Assembly: GCA_951799405.1 (NCBI GenBank)
Contig: OX637352.1
Location: 11,666,820-11,730,819 of the forward strand
Source: Agapetus fuscipes
Lineage: Eukaryota > Arthropoda > Insecta > Trichoptera > Glossosomatidae
Reading direction: 5' to 3'
Length of the DNA: 64,000 nucleotides
Numbering within the stretch: position 1 is the stretch's first letter; each line of letters begins with the position of its first letter. Below are positions 53,801-64,000 of the stretch, piece by piece. Below the pieces are notes generated by a model. That model did no database searches and had not been told where the DNA came from. It saw nothing but the letters and a program-made list of their open reading frames with translations. Made by a program: the position numbers and the translations under genes.

Positions 53801-56610
53801 ATATGATTTTTCATATGACTATGAAAATTTCAACATTTTTTTTCTCTATGGCTTGGGCCGAATCCAGTAACTTTTATTGCTGTTTATGCTTTATAACATC
53901 ACTAGTTAACATAATCAGCCTTAATAATCTCTAGTCTATGATCTAGTTTTTTACCATCTTCATCACAAAATATATGAATTTTCATATGACTATGAAAATT
54001 TCAACATTTTTTTTCTCTATGGCTTGGGCCGAATCCAGTATTTTTTATTGCTGTTTATGCTTCATTACATCACTAGTTAACATAATCAGGCTTAAAAATG
54101 TCCAGTCTATGATCTAGTTTTTTACCATCTTCATCACAAAATATATGATTTTTCATATGACTATGAAAATTTAAAAAAAAAATTCTCTATGGCTTGGGCC
54201 GAATCCAGTAACTTTTATTGCTGTTTATGCTTCATTACATCTTAAGTTAACATAATCAGGCTTAAAAATGTCCAGTCTATGATCTAGTTTTTTACCATCT
54301 TCATCACAAAATATTTGAATTTTCATATGACTGAAAATTTCAAAAAAAAAATTCTCTATGGCTTGGGCCGAATCCAGAAACTTTTATTGCTGTTTATGCT
54401 TCATTACATCACTAGTTAATATAATCAGCCTTAATAATATTCAGTCTATGATCTACTTTTTTACCATCTTCATCACAAAATATATGATTTTTCATATGAC
54501 TATGAAAATTTCAACATTTTTTTTCTCTATGGCTTGGGCCGAATCCAGTAACTTTTATTGCTGTTTATGCTTTATAACATCACTAGTTAACATAATCAGC
54601 CTTAATAATATCCAGTCTATGATCTAGTTTTTTACCATCTTCATCACAAAATATATGAATTTTCATATGACTATGAAAATTTCAACATTTTTTTTCTCTA
54701 TGGCTTGGGCCGAATCCAGTATTTTTTATTGCTGTTTATGCTTCATTACATCACTAGTTAACATAATCAGCCTTAATAATATCCAGTCTATGATCTAGTT
54801 TTTTACCATCTTCATCACAAAATATTTGAATTTTCATATGACTATGAAAATTTCAAAAAAAAAATTCTCTATGGCTTGGGCCGAATCCAGAAACTTTTAT
54901 TGCTGTTTATGCTTCATTACATCACTAGTTAATATAATCAGCCTTAATAATATTCAGTCTATGATCTACTTTTTTACCATCTTCATCACAAAATATATGA
55001 TTTTTCATATGACTATGAAAATTTCAACATTTTTTTTCTCTATGGCTTGGGCCGAATCCAGTAACTTTTATTGCTGTTTATGCTTTATAACATCACTAGT
55101 TAACATAATCAGGCTTAAAAATGTCCAGTCTATGATCTAGTTTTTTACCATCTTCATCACAAAATATATGATTTTTCATATGACTATGAAAATTTAAAAA
55201 AAAAATTCTCTATGGCTTGGGCCGAATCCAGTAACTTTTATTGCTGTTTATGCTTCATTACATCTTAAGTTAACATAATCAGGCTTAAAAATGTCCAGTC
55301 TATGATCTAGTTTTTTACCATCTTCATCACAAAATATTTGAATTTTCATATGACTGAAAATTTCAAAAAAAAAATTCTCTATGGCTTGGGCCGAATCCAG
55401 AAACTTTTATTGCTGTTTATGCTTCATTACATCACTAGTTAATATAATCAGCCTTAATAATATTCAGTCTATGATCTACTTTTTTACCATCTTCATCACA
55501 AAATATATGATTTTTCATATGACTATGAAAATTTCAACATTTTTTTTCTCTATGGCTTGGGCCGAATCCAGTAACTTTTATTGCTGTTTATGCTTTATAA
55601 CATCACTAGTTAACATAATCAGCCTTAATAATATCCAGTCTATGATCTAGTTTTTTACCATCTTCATCACAAAATATATGAATTTTCATATGACTATGAA
55701 AATTTCAACATTTTTTTTCTCTATGGCTTGGGCCGAATCCAGTATTTTTTATTGCTGTTTATGCTTCATTACATCACTAGTTAACATAATCAGGCTTAAA
55801 AATGTCCAGTCTATGATCTAGTTTTGTACCATCTTCATCACAAAATATATGAATTTTCATATGACTATGAAAATTTCAACATTTTTTTTCTCTATGGTTT
55901 GGGCCGAATCCAGTAACTTTTATTGCTGTTTATGCTTCATTACATCACTAGTTAACATAATCAGCCTTAATAATATCCAGTCTATGATCTGGTTTTTTAC
56001 CATCTTCATCACAAAATATATGATTTTTCATATGACTATGAAAATTTCAACATTTTTTTTCTCTATGGCTTGGGCCGAATCCAGTAATTTTTATTGCTGT
56101 TTATGCTTTATTACATCACTAGTTAACATAATCAGCCTTAAAAATGTCTAGTCTATGATCTAGTTTTTTACCATCTTCATCACAAAATATATGATTTTTC
56201 ATATGACTATGAAAATTTCAACATTTTTTTTCTCTATGGCTTGGGCCGAATCCAGTAATTTTTATTGCTGTTTATGCTTCATTACATCACTAGTTAACAT
56301 AATCAGCCTAAAAAAAGTTCACTCTATGATCTAGTTTTTCACTAACCGTCAACATAAGAGCATATATAAATTATCATAAATGTGTTTTGGGTAAGCCTTT
56401 TCACTGCTTTTTTTGTTTGCGTTAGATTAATAAAGTTTATTTATGAACGCATTTTTCTTTTAAATATTTTTATACTTATAAATTGTTAAAGTATAATTTT
56501 TTTTCTAAAAAAAAATAATCCATACATGTAGGGAAACGGGTTTTTTCGTTTACATCCCCAGATTTCCCCAGCTGTCAGGCTAGCACCTGTCAGGCTGTCT
56601 TCACACCGGT
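50814..56610. mobile_element. Satellite-carrying TIR element, copy 2
   Basis: 5797 bp with a ~39-bp TIR beginning accggtgtgaagacagcctg and a perfect 8-bp target duplication ttaaacta (50806-50813, 56611-56618). Unique ends of about 250 bp match copy 1. The core is ~171-bp satellite: about five to six units on the left in one orientation, a ~110-bp spacer (52018-52130), then about 24 units in the other orientation. No transposase frame. Confidence 0.95.
51060..56345. repeat. ~171-bp satellite in inverted arrays with higher-order repeats
   Basis: tctctatgg recurs at 53501, 53672, 53843 and 54014 (period 171). The unit carries gggccgaatcc where copy 1 has gggtagaatctccc. Blocks repeat at 1023 bp (six units), including a shared 3-bp deletion (catatgactgaaaattt) near 54330 and 55350. 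Confidence 0.95.
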
Positions 56611-56618
56611 TTAAACTA

Positions 56619-56840
56619 CAGCTTTTCCAGCCAGTTTTATTACATAGAATATTAAGCTAAAACTCTGCATTGTATTTTTTGTAATAAGACTCATTTATCC
56701 CAACTTCTTTATGTTCCCATAGAGAAAACATAAACTGTAAAATGTTATTATGCTACTTACAGGTTACAGGAGAAAGTAGGATGTTCGCTACAAAAATAAA
56801 AGTAGTGAACAAAAATATTCAGTGCTGGGATCTTTTCACA
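56619..56840. other. Non-coding
   Basis: Intronic DNA of ZNF-C after the satellite element; nothing recognised. Confidence 0.4.
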
Positions 56841-56949
56841 TCTAAATCTAAGCTGCAAAGATATGTATCATTTAAGATTCATATTAAATGCATTCCCACA
56901 AGCAGACATGCATAATTTCGCGCTTACACATGCCGCATGTAGACCTACT
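56841..56949 (-). mobile_element. LINE family E1, 106-bp 3' end
   Basis: A very short 5'-truncated copy placed head to tail against the longer E1 copy, separated only by the (taatc)n tail. Confidence 0.75.
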
Positions 56950-58697
56950 AATCTAATCTAATCTAAGCTGCAAAGATATATATCATTTAAGATTTATATT
57001 AAATCCATTCCCACAAGCAGACATGTATAATTTCGCGCTAACACATGCCGCATGTGGACCTACAATATAAAAACCCAATCTCAAATGAACATAAGCCTTG
57101 CAACTCTTGCCGTCCTTCCCTGAAACAGGGGTGACATTGGCAAAGTGAACCATTTTTACAGCATGGGTGGTCAGCCGCATACCAACCTATAAGTCAAGGA
57201 ACATAAATGACAAATTACATTTTTAAAATCAATAGCCGCCAACATCACAGATCAACCGCCATTTCTTTCTATCCTTACATACTTCTTTCATTTCCTCCAG
57301 AGTCATAACCTTCTTCATACAAGCTCTTCTTTTATTATGACTCTGGATATTCCATTCATTCGCAATTTCGGATATTTGGTCCATCCATACCTTTCTCGGT
57401 CTTCCTCTACCACGACATCCATCATTCTACCAACATATACTTTCTTCGTCAGTCTTTCCTCATTCATTCTCTCCATATGCCCAAACCATCTTAACAAACT
57501 TCTTTTAATCTTCACTTTCACACTTTCTCTTGCACCACATTCTTCTCTTACAAAATCATTCCTCACCCTGTCACTCCGTTTTTTCCCAATCATACTTCTT
57601 AGAAAGTCCATTTCAACAGTATGGACTTTACTAATTTCACTTTCATTCACCGTCCAGGCCTCGCTTCCATACATCAAGGTGGGTAAAAGTATGCCACTGC
57701 GTACCGCCAATCGAGCATTTTTAGATATGTTTTGATTTTTGGCGATACAAGCTGTGGCACCCAGTACACACCTGCCCTTCATTACTCTTCTTTCAAATTC
57801 ACCGGTCATTCTTCCATCTTTTTCAAACTTACTTCCCAGGTATACAAACTCATTTACGACATCAACATTCATTCCATTAATTTTAAATTCATAATTCATA
57901 CTTTCATCATCTCTTTCAAAAATCAATACTTTCGTCTTACTTGCATTCAACTTCAGATGGTTACCTAACAAAGCTTCATTCAATCTAGAGAGCATTGTTT
58001 GCAATTCTACTGCAGAATCAGATACAAGAACTGCATCATCTGCATACAGTAGAACACTCACTTTGCTCTCTCCTATCATCAATCCACAATCATTAAGTCT
58101 AGCATCCCTGACACACTTGTCCATAACTATGTTAAATAGCCATGGACTCATCACACATCCTTGCCTCACACCCTTATAAACTTCAAACCACTCGCTATAC
58201 TCACCATCAATACGGACACATGCCTTACTATTTTCATAGTTTGCATGCACCGCACCAAGGAGAGCCCCATTCACTCCGTATGCTTTCAAAACATCCCATA
58301 ACATACCTCTGTCCACTGAGTCAAAAGCCTTTTCCAGATCTACAAAGGCCGTGAACAGCTTCCGCCTCACCGACAATTGTTTTTCAACAAGTTGTCGTAG
58401 AGTAAAAATCTGATCAACACAGCCTCTACCGGCCATAAAGCCGGACTGTATATCGGAAATCCTTTCACTAGTAGTCAGAATCACATTTTTTATAATCACC
58501 TTACAGAAGACTTTTCCTGGTATACTGAGTAGACTGATTGGTCTGAAGTTCTGACAGTCTTTTTTGTCCCCTTTACCTTTGTAAATGGGAACAATGACTG
58601 CCTTCCTCCAATCCATCGGTACCACTCCTGCATTCACACAAAGCTTACATAATTCGTACATCCAATCTATCACGCATTCACCTCCTGCTTCAATCAC
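56950..58697 (-). mobile_element. LINE family E1, longest copy, 5' truncated
   Basis: Lies on the - strand in the ZNF-C intron. From the tail: (taatc)n, the 3' UTR with the cagggaaggacggcaagag block, ORF2 C terminus and RT. The 5' end breaks in ORF2 just before RT, 130 bp from the ZNF-C exon 2 acceptor. Confidence 0.9.
57315..58697 (-). pseudogene. E1 ORF2 reverse transcriptase, truncated and frameshifted
   Basis: 460 codons open. RT motifs seen: RPISLLSIPGKVF, GFMAGRGCVDQIFTLRQL, AFVDLEKAFDSV (motif A), GVRQGCVMSPWLFN and YADDAVLVSDS (motif C). The thumb follows, then LLRWFGHMERM. Near 57420 a frameshift destroys the GCRGRGRPRKVWMDQI tail that other E1 copies keep. The endonuclease is missing. 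RTE-like affiliation is my estimate. Confidence 0.85.
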
Positions 58698-58827
58698 CTA
58701 CAATAGAAAAAAAACCCAAACTCCAAAAAGCCCAAAGTTATCTCTGTGGGGTTGTGGGTTAACTTGTGTAGGTTGCTTTGTACCAATACAGAGAGAACAA
58801 TAATGATCTCCTTTGGTTTATATACAG

Positions 58828-59903
58828 ATGACAGTTCTGAGAGGGATCCAGTCAGGGTGGAACATGTGTGCCATGCCTGCAGCTACAAGGCCAGTCAAAA
58901 CAAACTCTTAAGGATCCATCAGTTGTTCAGTTGCTGCGAGCTGGAGCACACATCTGAATGTGGATCCGTCCCCGGGACAAGCAAGAGCCACCATCACAGA
59001 CACACAACCTCAGAGAGCGGGCCATCCACATCAACTGATCAACAAAACATAAACACACGTGATAAATGTGAACAGAGCGTCATAAAGGAAAGTAAAAATA
59101 AATCCATTGCGCAAAACACTTATTATTTTTGCAATGAATGTAGTTACAAATCAGTGTGGAGATCAAACTTGAAGAAACATGCTCAAGTGCACTCTGGACT
59201 GAAACCTTTTGCGTGTGATCAGTGTGATTATAAAGCAACCCTGTCAAGTCATTTAAAAAGTCATAAACTAACACACACAAGACACAAAGCATTTCTTTGT
59301 GATCAGTGTGATTATAAGGCTACACAGATAACTTCTTTGAAAACACATAAACTAATACACACTGGACTGAAACTGTTTTTGTGTGATCAGTGTGATTATA
59401 AAGCCACATTGTCAAGTCATTTAAAAAGACACAAAGTAACGCACTCTGTACTAAAACCTTTTTTCTGTGATCAGTGTGATTATAAAACTACACGGTTAGA
59501 TAATTTGAAAAAACATACGCGAACACACACTGGACTAAAACCCTTTGCATGTAATCAGTGTGATTATAAGGCTGCACAGTCAATTACTTTGCAAACACAT
59601 AAACTAACACACACAGGACACAAAGCATTTGCTTGTGATCAGTGTGATTATAAAGCTACACAGTTAAATACTTTGAAAACGCATAAACTAAAACACTCTG
59701 GACTGAAACCGTTTGCGTGTGATCAGTGCGTTTATAAATGTAAACAGTCAAATACTTTGAAAAGGCATAAACTAACACATACTGGAATTAAACCATTTGC
59801 TTGTGATCAGTGTAATTATAAAGCTACACAGTTTAATAGTTTGAAAATACATAAGCTAAAACACACTGGACTGAAACTGTTTGCTTGTGATTATAAATCT
59901 TAA
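58828..59903 (+). CDS. ZNF-C exon 2, C2H2 zinc-finger array, truncated
   Basis: Acceptor ttatatacag, phase 1. The conserved C2HC motif and linker (SSERDP, CHACSYK) are nearly identical to ZNF-A, followed by nine C2H2 fingers. The tenth ends abruptly as LFACDYKS and stop because the cagtgt that should encode the second zinc cysteine is missing. Linkers are TGxKxF and TRHKAF. Probably a nuclear DNA-binding protein, if exon 1 joins it. Confidence 0.8.
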
Positions 59904-60160
59904 CTGGCAACAACTATAAAAAGACATAAGCTAACACACATTTGACTCAAACGATTTGCATGTGATCAGTGTAATTTGTGATTACAAATGTACCTTATGA
60001 GACAACTGCTCTGAAAACATATGAACTAACATACGCATGTTACGCTGTGATAAATTTGATAACAAACGCTAACAGTGTTTTCTGTTATAAAAAATGCATT
60101 CTCACACTGAACAAAAACTATATGTCTGTGATCGTTTTGATTATAATCATTAAGAGCGCT
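59904..60160 (+). pseudogene. Decayed finger array after the ZNF-C stop
   Basis: Finger remnants continue past the stop (aaaaagacataagctaacac, gcatgtgatcagtgtaattt, tatgtctgtgatcgttttga) with stops and small deletions. The array was once at least three fingers longer. Confidence 0.8.
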
Positions 60161-60210
60161 CTCAAAAATTTGTAATTTTAAAATTCGTATTCGTTTAGTT
60201 TGTATATTAT

Positions 60211-60265
60211 ATGCCACAGCGGCGCGCTCCGCGCCAGATCTCGCGTTCGTCGGTAGTATTTGAAG
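60211..60265 (+). other. Possible short first exon, GC-rich
   Basis: ATG with 18 codons (MPQRRAPRQISRSS...) ending at a strong donor gaag|gtacgtg, phase 1, in a GC island inside AT-rich DNA. No homology recognised and no partner exon proven. Confidence 0.3.
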
Positions 60266-61638
60266 GTACGTGCATTAACTTATAATATCTGTGGACTAGA
60301 AATTATTTTAACCAAAAAAGACATATAGATATATGTGTCAACTTACTTACGAAAATGGTCATTAGTAATAAAAATAACAAAGAACTTCACAGTTGCATTT
60401 CCATGTGTACAAAAAACTCGGCACAACGAAAAAAAAATCTTGAACGTTGGTACCATTTCAAATAACGGCTGCCCACTAGACCGGAATTAACTAGAGTTGA
60501 CAGATAACACACGTTATAAATATTGTGATCGCCAAAATTCGTGTCAATATGTCATATTTTCAAGTTGTATATCCATATTTTAACTTTATCACTCATTTAA
60601 TTATAACCACTGCAACGTGTGACAGGAGAGAAACGCAAGTGGTAGCATGTCGCTGCCTTAGTTCTTGTTTGCCGTATAGACCATGTGATGAATCAAGCTT
60701 TTCATCAAAAATAAAATAAAATAATTGAAGTTCCTGTACATGTGGGCGTATCAAACATGTGTAGGAAGATTTTTCTTGTCCATACGTATTTTTTTTCTAT
60801 GGGACTATTTAAGTTCTGGAAGGGGGATGCTAGTCAGCCCTTGACGACCGTGAGAAAGGAATCGGATTCGGGTCGTGACAGTCAATCGGGAAGCACGGGC
60901 TTATAATATGTATCTTAAATCTGAGCTAAACAAATTCGAAACGAAATATTTAAACTAAAATCGGGTTTTACTTAATTCGGAAGAAAATTTAAATAGAATA
61001 AAAAGATTTTTCTCTTAATAAAGACGCCGGGCCTCAAGCGAATCGTTCGTTCGGAATTTAAAAGGGAGAATAAGTATTTACGTGGTTTTAATAATAATAA
61101 AATATTGGCCGACATAATATTCCGGGAGTGTATTTTTCATGTGTTTGTGTCTGTCTAAAACTAAAAGTATGCTAAATATGTAATTACCGTAAATCGCAGT
61201 GGTTCTCAAACTTTCAAACATAAAAATAACTTCCGATTGAGATTTTGAATAAAATAAAATTAAACCAGTGGTTGCTGAACGGGAAGGCGCATTTAATTAT
61301 TTAATAATAAAATTCATTAATTCGCGTAAACACATAGTTCGCTGAGCTGCTTCGCAGAAGGATGAGAGATTTCAAATTATTTTCTAACACACTAAACTAA
61401 TCTAATTAACTTGCGTTCTAAAATGTATTCAATCTTCACATTTTGAAAATGATTTGTTGTCTATGTTTCAGTCCGAGAGACTGCTGTTGCTGAGTACTCC
61501 AATCTTAAAAATTACATTTCGTGCCTATTGTAAATAAAATGTTTTCTTTCAGGTCAAGAGGGGGTGAATTCAACATAGCTTTCAATCAAGTGGCGCAAAT
61601 GTCCTGAAATGCTTATAAATTGTTGTCTTTTTCCACAG
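60266..61638. other. Non-coding; weak LTR-element traces
   Basis: 60820-61080 has features reminiscent of an LTR/leader (aataaagacgccgggcctc), but I found no second copy. Nothing else recognised. Confidence 0.3.
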
Positions 61639-61822
61639 CCTTGCAGTTACTAACAAACACACCTTCTCTCTCACAAAATACCTGTGTCAGAAAGAATTGA
61701 ACGCTGTTTGCTTAATATCTGAAATACCGGAACCTAACGGTTCTTTTTGCTGCTATGAAGGAGTTCGCATTGTGTTGGAGGTGAAAGCTTTCGGCTTCCA
61801 CAACTTTCCATCAAAACTATAA
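61639..61822 (+). other. Possible coding exon, unknown protein
   Basis: A good acceptor (gtctttttccacag) opens a 60-codon frame without ATG, reading TKYLCQKELNAVCLISEIP onward and containing KAFGFHNFPSKL before the stop. An internal donor gag|gtgaaa lies at about 61780. I do not recognise the protein. It could be an exon or a chance open frame. Confidence 0.3.
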
Positions 61823-62422
61823 ATCCAATGTTGACTGACAAGGAGCCATGCTCCGGAGCACGTCCTATGTTTCCTTTGGTTCATAGCTTGACCTCTCCTT
61901 CGGCCATGGTTATCTGCGTCCTCAACATCATCACTGAACGAGGGACGAGGTTACTACCAGACTTGTATCATGACTTGGATATAGCTTCCATTGTTCCTCT
62001 GTTATGGGCTGGAGTCAACTGACGTCATTCCAACATCACAACACCTAGTTCCTGCTGGATTCTGACACCAAAAATACAGTGCGAGCCTCGACATGGCGAT
62101 CGAGTTTTAAAAAGTCTCCATTCATTGTTTTTTGGCGTTCGGTTATTTCATGACGCGGAGTAAGGTTAGGGCCAGTCCCTTCTAAAATATCCTTCCCGTG
62201 GTCTGAAAGGACCAGGCCGTGGGGCCAACCTGTTAAATTCTTGGAGGAAAGAGGAAGATGAGCTTTCTTCGATTTTGGGTCTCTCTTGCTTACGAGCAAA
62301 TGAGGAATCCCATTTACAAGGAAGCTGGGGTGAAGGGAGTCATCTTCTACTGGGCCGGTTTGTCGTACCAGTTATTAAAATCAATCCCTTCCTAAAACAC
62401 ACTAATAAAATTTCTTCCACAG

Positions 62423-62540
62423 CAAAGAGAATCTACAAAAGGTAAGTGATCTTGGAGCGAGAAATGTTTACAACCGCTGGTTGGAGCTACAGCGCAGGGA
62501 GAGAGAAGTAGAAGAAAAGATCAAACCATATTCTATTTAA
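62423..62540 (+). other. Possible terminal exon, unknown protein
   Basis: Acceptor tttcttccacag, then one base and 38 codons including NLQKVSDLGARNVYNRWLEL and a charged helix (QRREREVEEK), ending KPYSI and stop. The composition is protein-like. Alternatively a 19-nt microexon ends at the strong donor aaag|gtaagtg. Confidence 0.35.
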
Positions 62541-64000
62541 CTTTGTTAAAACAATACTAACCAAATAACTATTATTCAATTGATGTTTGATTATCTCCTG
62601 TTTAATTGAACTGTTATTATTGTACTTGTCTTTGAAATAAATTCATCTGCATTAACGGGCGTCAGACTTTAAATAAATGAATGTCGCGGTAATTTTGTCA
62701 GAAATAAAATCGAACGCGCTGCCATGCGAACGCAAAATCGTGTATAATTCGGCATCGAAACCTTTGGGTTAGTTAATTAAATTCATTAAAATATTATTAA
62801 GCTAGGCACACCTGTATTCATCCTCACCATCATTAAAGAATTTGGGTCCACTACAAAGGTAGGTTTTGAGACAGTAAAACAAAAAAATGACACAACGTTC
62901 TGTCTTCACCTATCGTACAACGAGGGGTCATAGCCACTAAATAGACGATCACACAAATACATCAAGATTATTGGCCATAATCTTATAATTTTCACCTAAG
63001 AGTGAATTGACCGGTTCACTCCAGTTGATCCGTGAAGAGGGATTGTTCCTTTTTCGAAGGGAGTTTCCCAACAGGTCAGGTTCATTTCAGTTGGACCGTG
63101 ACCATGGATCCCTTTATCTTCCTCTGGATTAAGTGAGGAGTCGGAATCTTTTCAGTGGTGCCGTGACCAGGATGATGGTTATACAAGAGGTTGAAAACAT
63201 GTGTGCGTTGAATTCAAAATAAAAATTGCTTTAACTTTCTATTTAAAAATGTAAAATAATAAATATTGCTCGCGTATTCTTTTTAAAACCGACTTAAAAT
63301 CTCAAGTTCTATGGGTCGATTATATTTTGTAACACATCGAGTGTTTGTTTGAAAATAAACCATGAGACCTTTTTTAGATAAGACCTCTTAAAAATTTTAA
63401 ACATTGAAGACTTAATTGTTTGACATAAATTTTGAGGGTTTGACAGAATACGAAAAGCCATAAAATTTTACGACCTTTGAGCTTGCAGCCAGAGGCGGAT
63501 CAAGACACTGGCCAGATTTTCAAAAAAATACGTTACTGTAACTCGGTTAATAAAATTTTGTGACAAATTCAATAACTTTAAAGAAATTAAATACAAATGT
63601 AAAAGAAATTAAAAGGGAAAGTTAAATGTTAAATGTTAAATGAACGTAAATAAATTACATTAAATCAAAACACTCTATCAGTTAAAATGCAATAAAATAC
63701 AACGCGTTATATTCAAATGTAACATCATTTTACATATAAATAATAATGTTAAAATAGACATAAAATCCTAAAATTGTGGTTTATAATTTCTACAAATGCT
63801 TAAAAATAAGAAAAATTAGATGAGACTAAAACGATATTTTTTTTCTAAAATATCGCGAAAGCATTTTAATATCAAATAAAACTTAAATTTAAATTCGAAA
63901 TAAAATGAAATGCAAACATTAATATCAATTCATTTCGTAAAATGAGTTCTTGTACATGGGGCGCCACAACTCGAGACACGGTCCTGGTTGTTTCATATGG
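62541..64000. other. Non-coding; primer-binding-site-like words
   Basis: Positions about 63090-63105 (ttggaccgtgacca) and 63164-63180 (tggtgccgtgaccagga) look like retrotransposon primer binding sites 75 bp apart, without LTRs in view. The rest to the window end is AT-rich with no gene. Confidence 0.35.

Noticed and set aside
50954..56151. Many open frames with MAWAESSNFYCC-type products in the satellite arrays
   Set aside because: They are the same frame of the 171-bp unit repeated; length varies with unit number, there is no gene structure, and both strands show them.
56520..56550. CENP-B-box-like gggaaacggg at the satellite element end
   Set aside because: Only the second half of the box fits; the TTCG part is missing at the required spacing.
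61828..62022. A 64-codon + strand frame beginning MLTDKEPCSG
   Set aside because: No recognisable homology or splice support; it may be chance, so it was not listed as a gene.

Overview
This is an insect-type nuclear genome window, AT-rich and dense with transposons. It carries three paralogous C2H2 zinc-finger genes on the + strand and almost nothing else that looks like host coding sequence. The evidence for an insect is the repeat content: Ty3/Gypsy and BEL/Pao LTR elements, several non-LTR families, tRNA-derived SINEs, hAT- and pogo-like DNA transposons, and C2H2 genes of the CDQCDYK type. Lepidoptera is a guess; the sequence does not settle the order.

Layout: 296-5335 is an intact-looking Ty3/Gypsy element on the - strand with two identical 233-bp LTRs, followed by a 200-N assembly gap. 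A 141-bp tandem repeat and dispersed repeats lead to a BEL/Pao element (7811-14498) with 354-bp LTRs and a perfect 5-bp target duplication. Its reverse transcriptase core has been cut out in frame. A 1.1-kb TIR element (15346-16449) and an 872-bp tandem duplication follow. At 18774-23046 lies a TIR-bounded element filled with oppositely oriented arrays of a ~173-bp satellite; it ends about 50 bp before the first zinc-finger gene (ZNF-A, 23095-25635). A defective jockey-like element occupies 26415-29860. SINEs and LINE 3' ends lead into ZNF-B (33158-37344), whose intron holds six insertions. At 40345-47274 is a 6.9-kb hAT-type element with a perfect 8-bp target duplication and several nested elements, but no visible transposase. 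Then come a 191-bp perfect-looking palindrome (47533-47723), an internally deleted pogo-like element (48506-49863) and ZNF-C (50551-59903). The intron of ZNF-C contains a second satellite-carrying TIR element (50814-56610, 8-bp target duplication) and a 5'-truncated LINE. The last 4 kb holds possible exons and weak LTR-element traces that I could not identify.

How the parts relate: the zinc-finger genes share an N-terminal exon rich in SUMO-type PsiKxE motifs and a second exon with a C2HC-like motif, a Ser/His/Thr linker and finger arrays that differ in number and helix sequence. They look like a locally expanding family. The most unusual structure is the pair of satellite-carrying TIR elements, each lying next to a first exon of this family.
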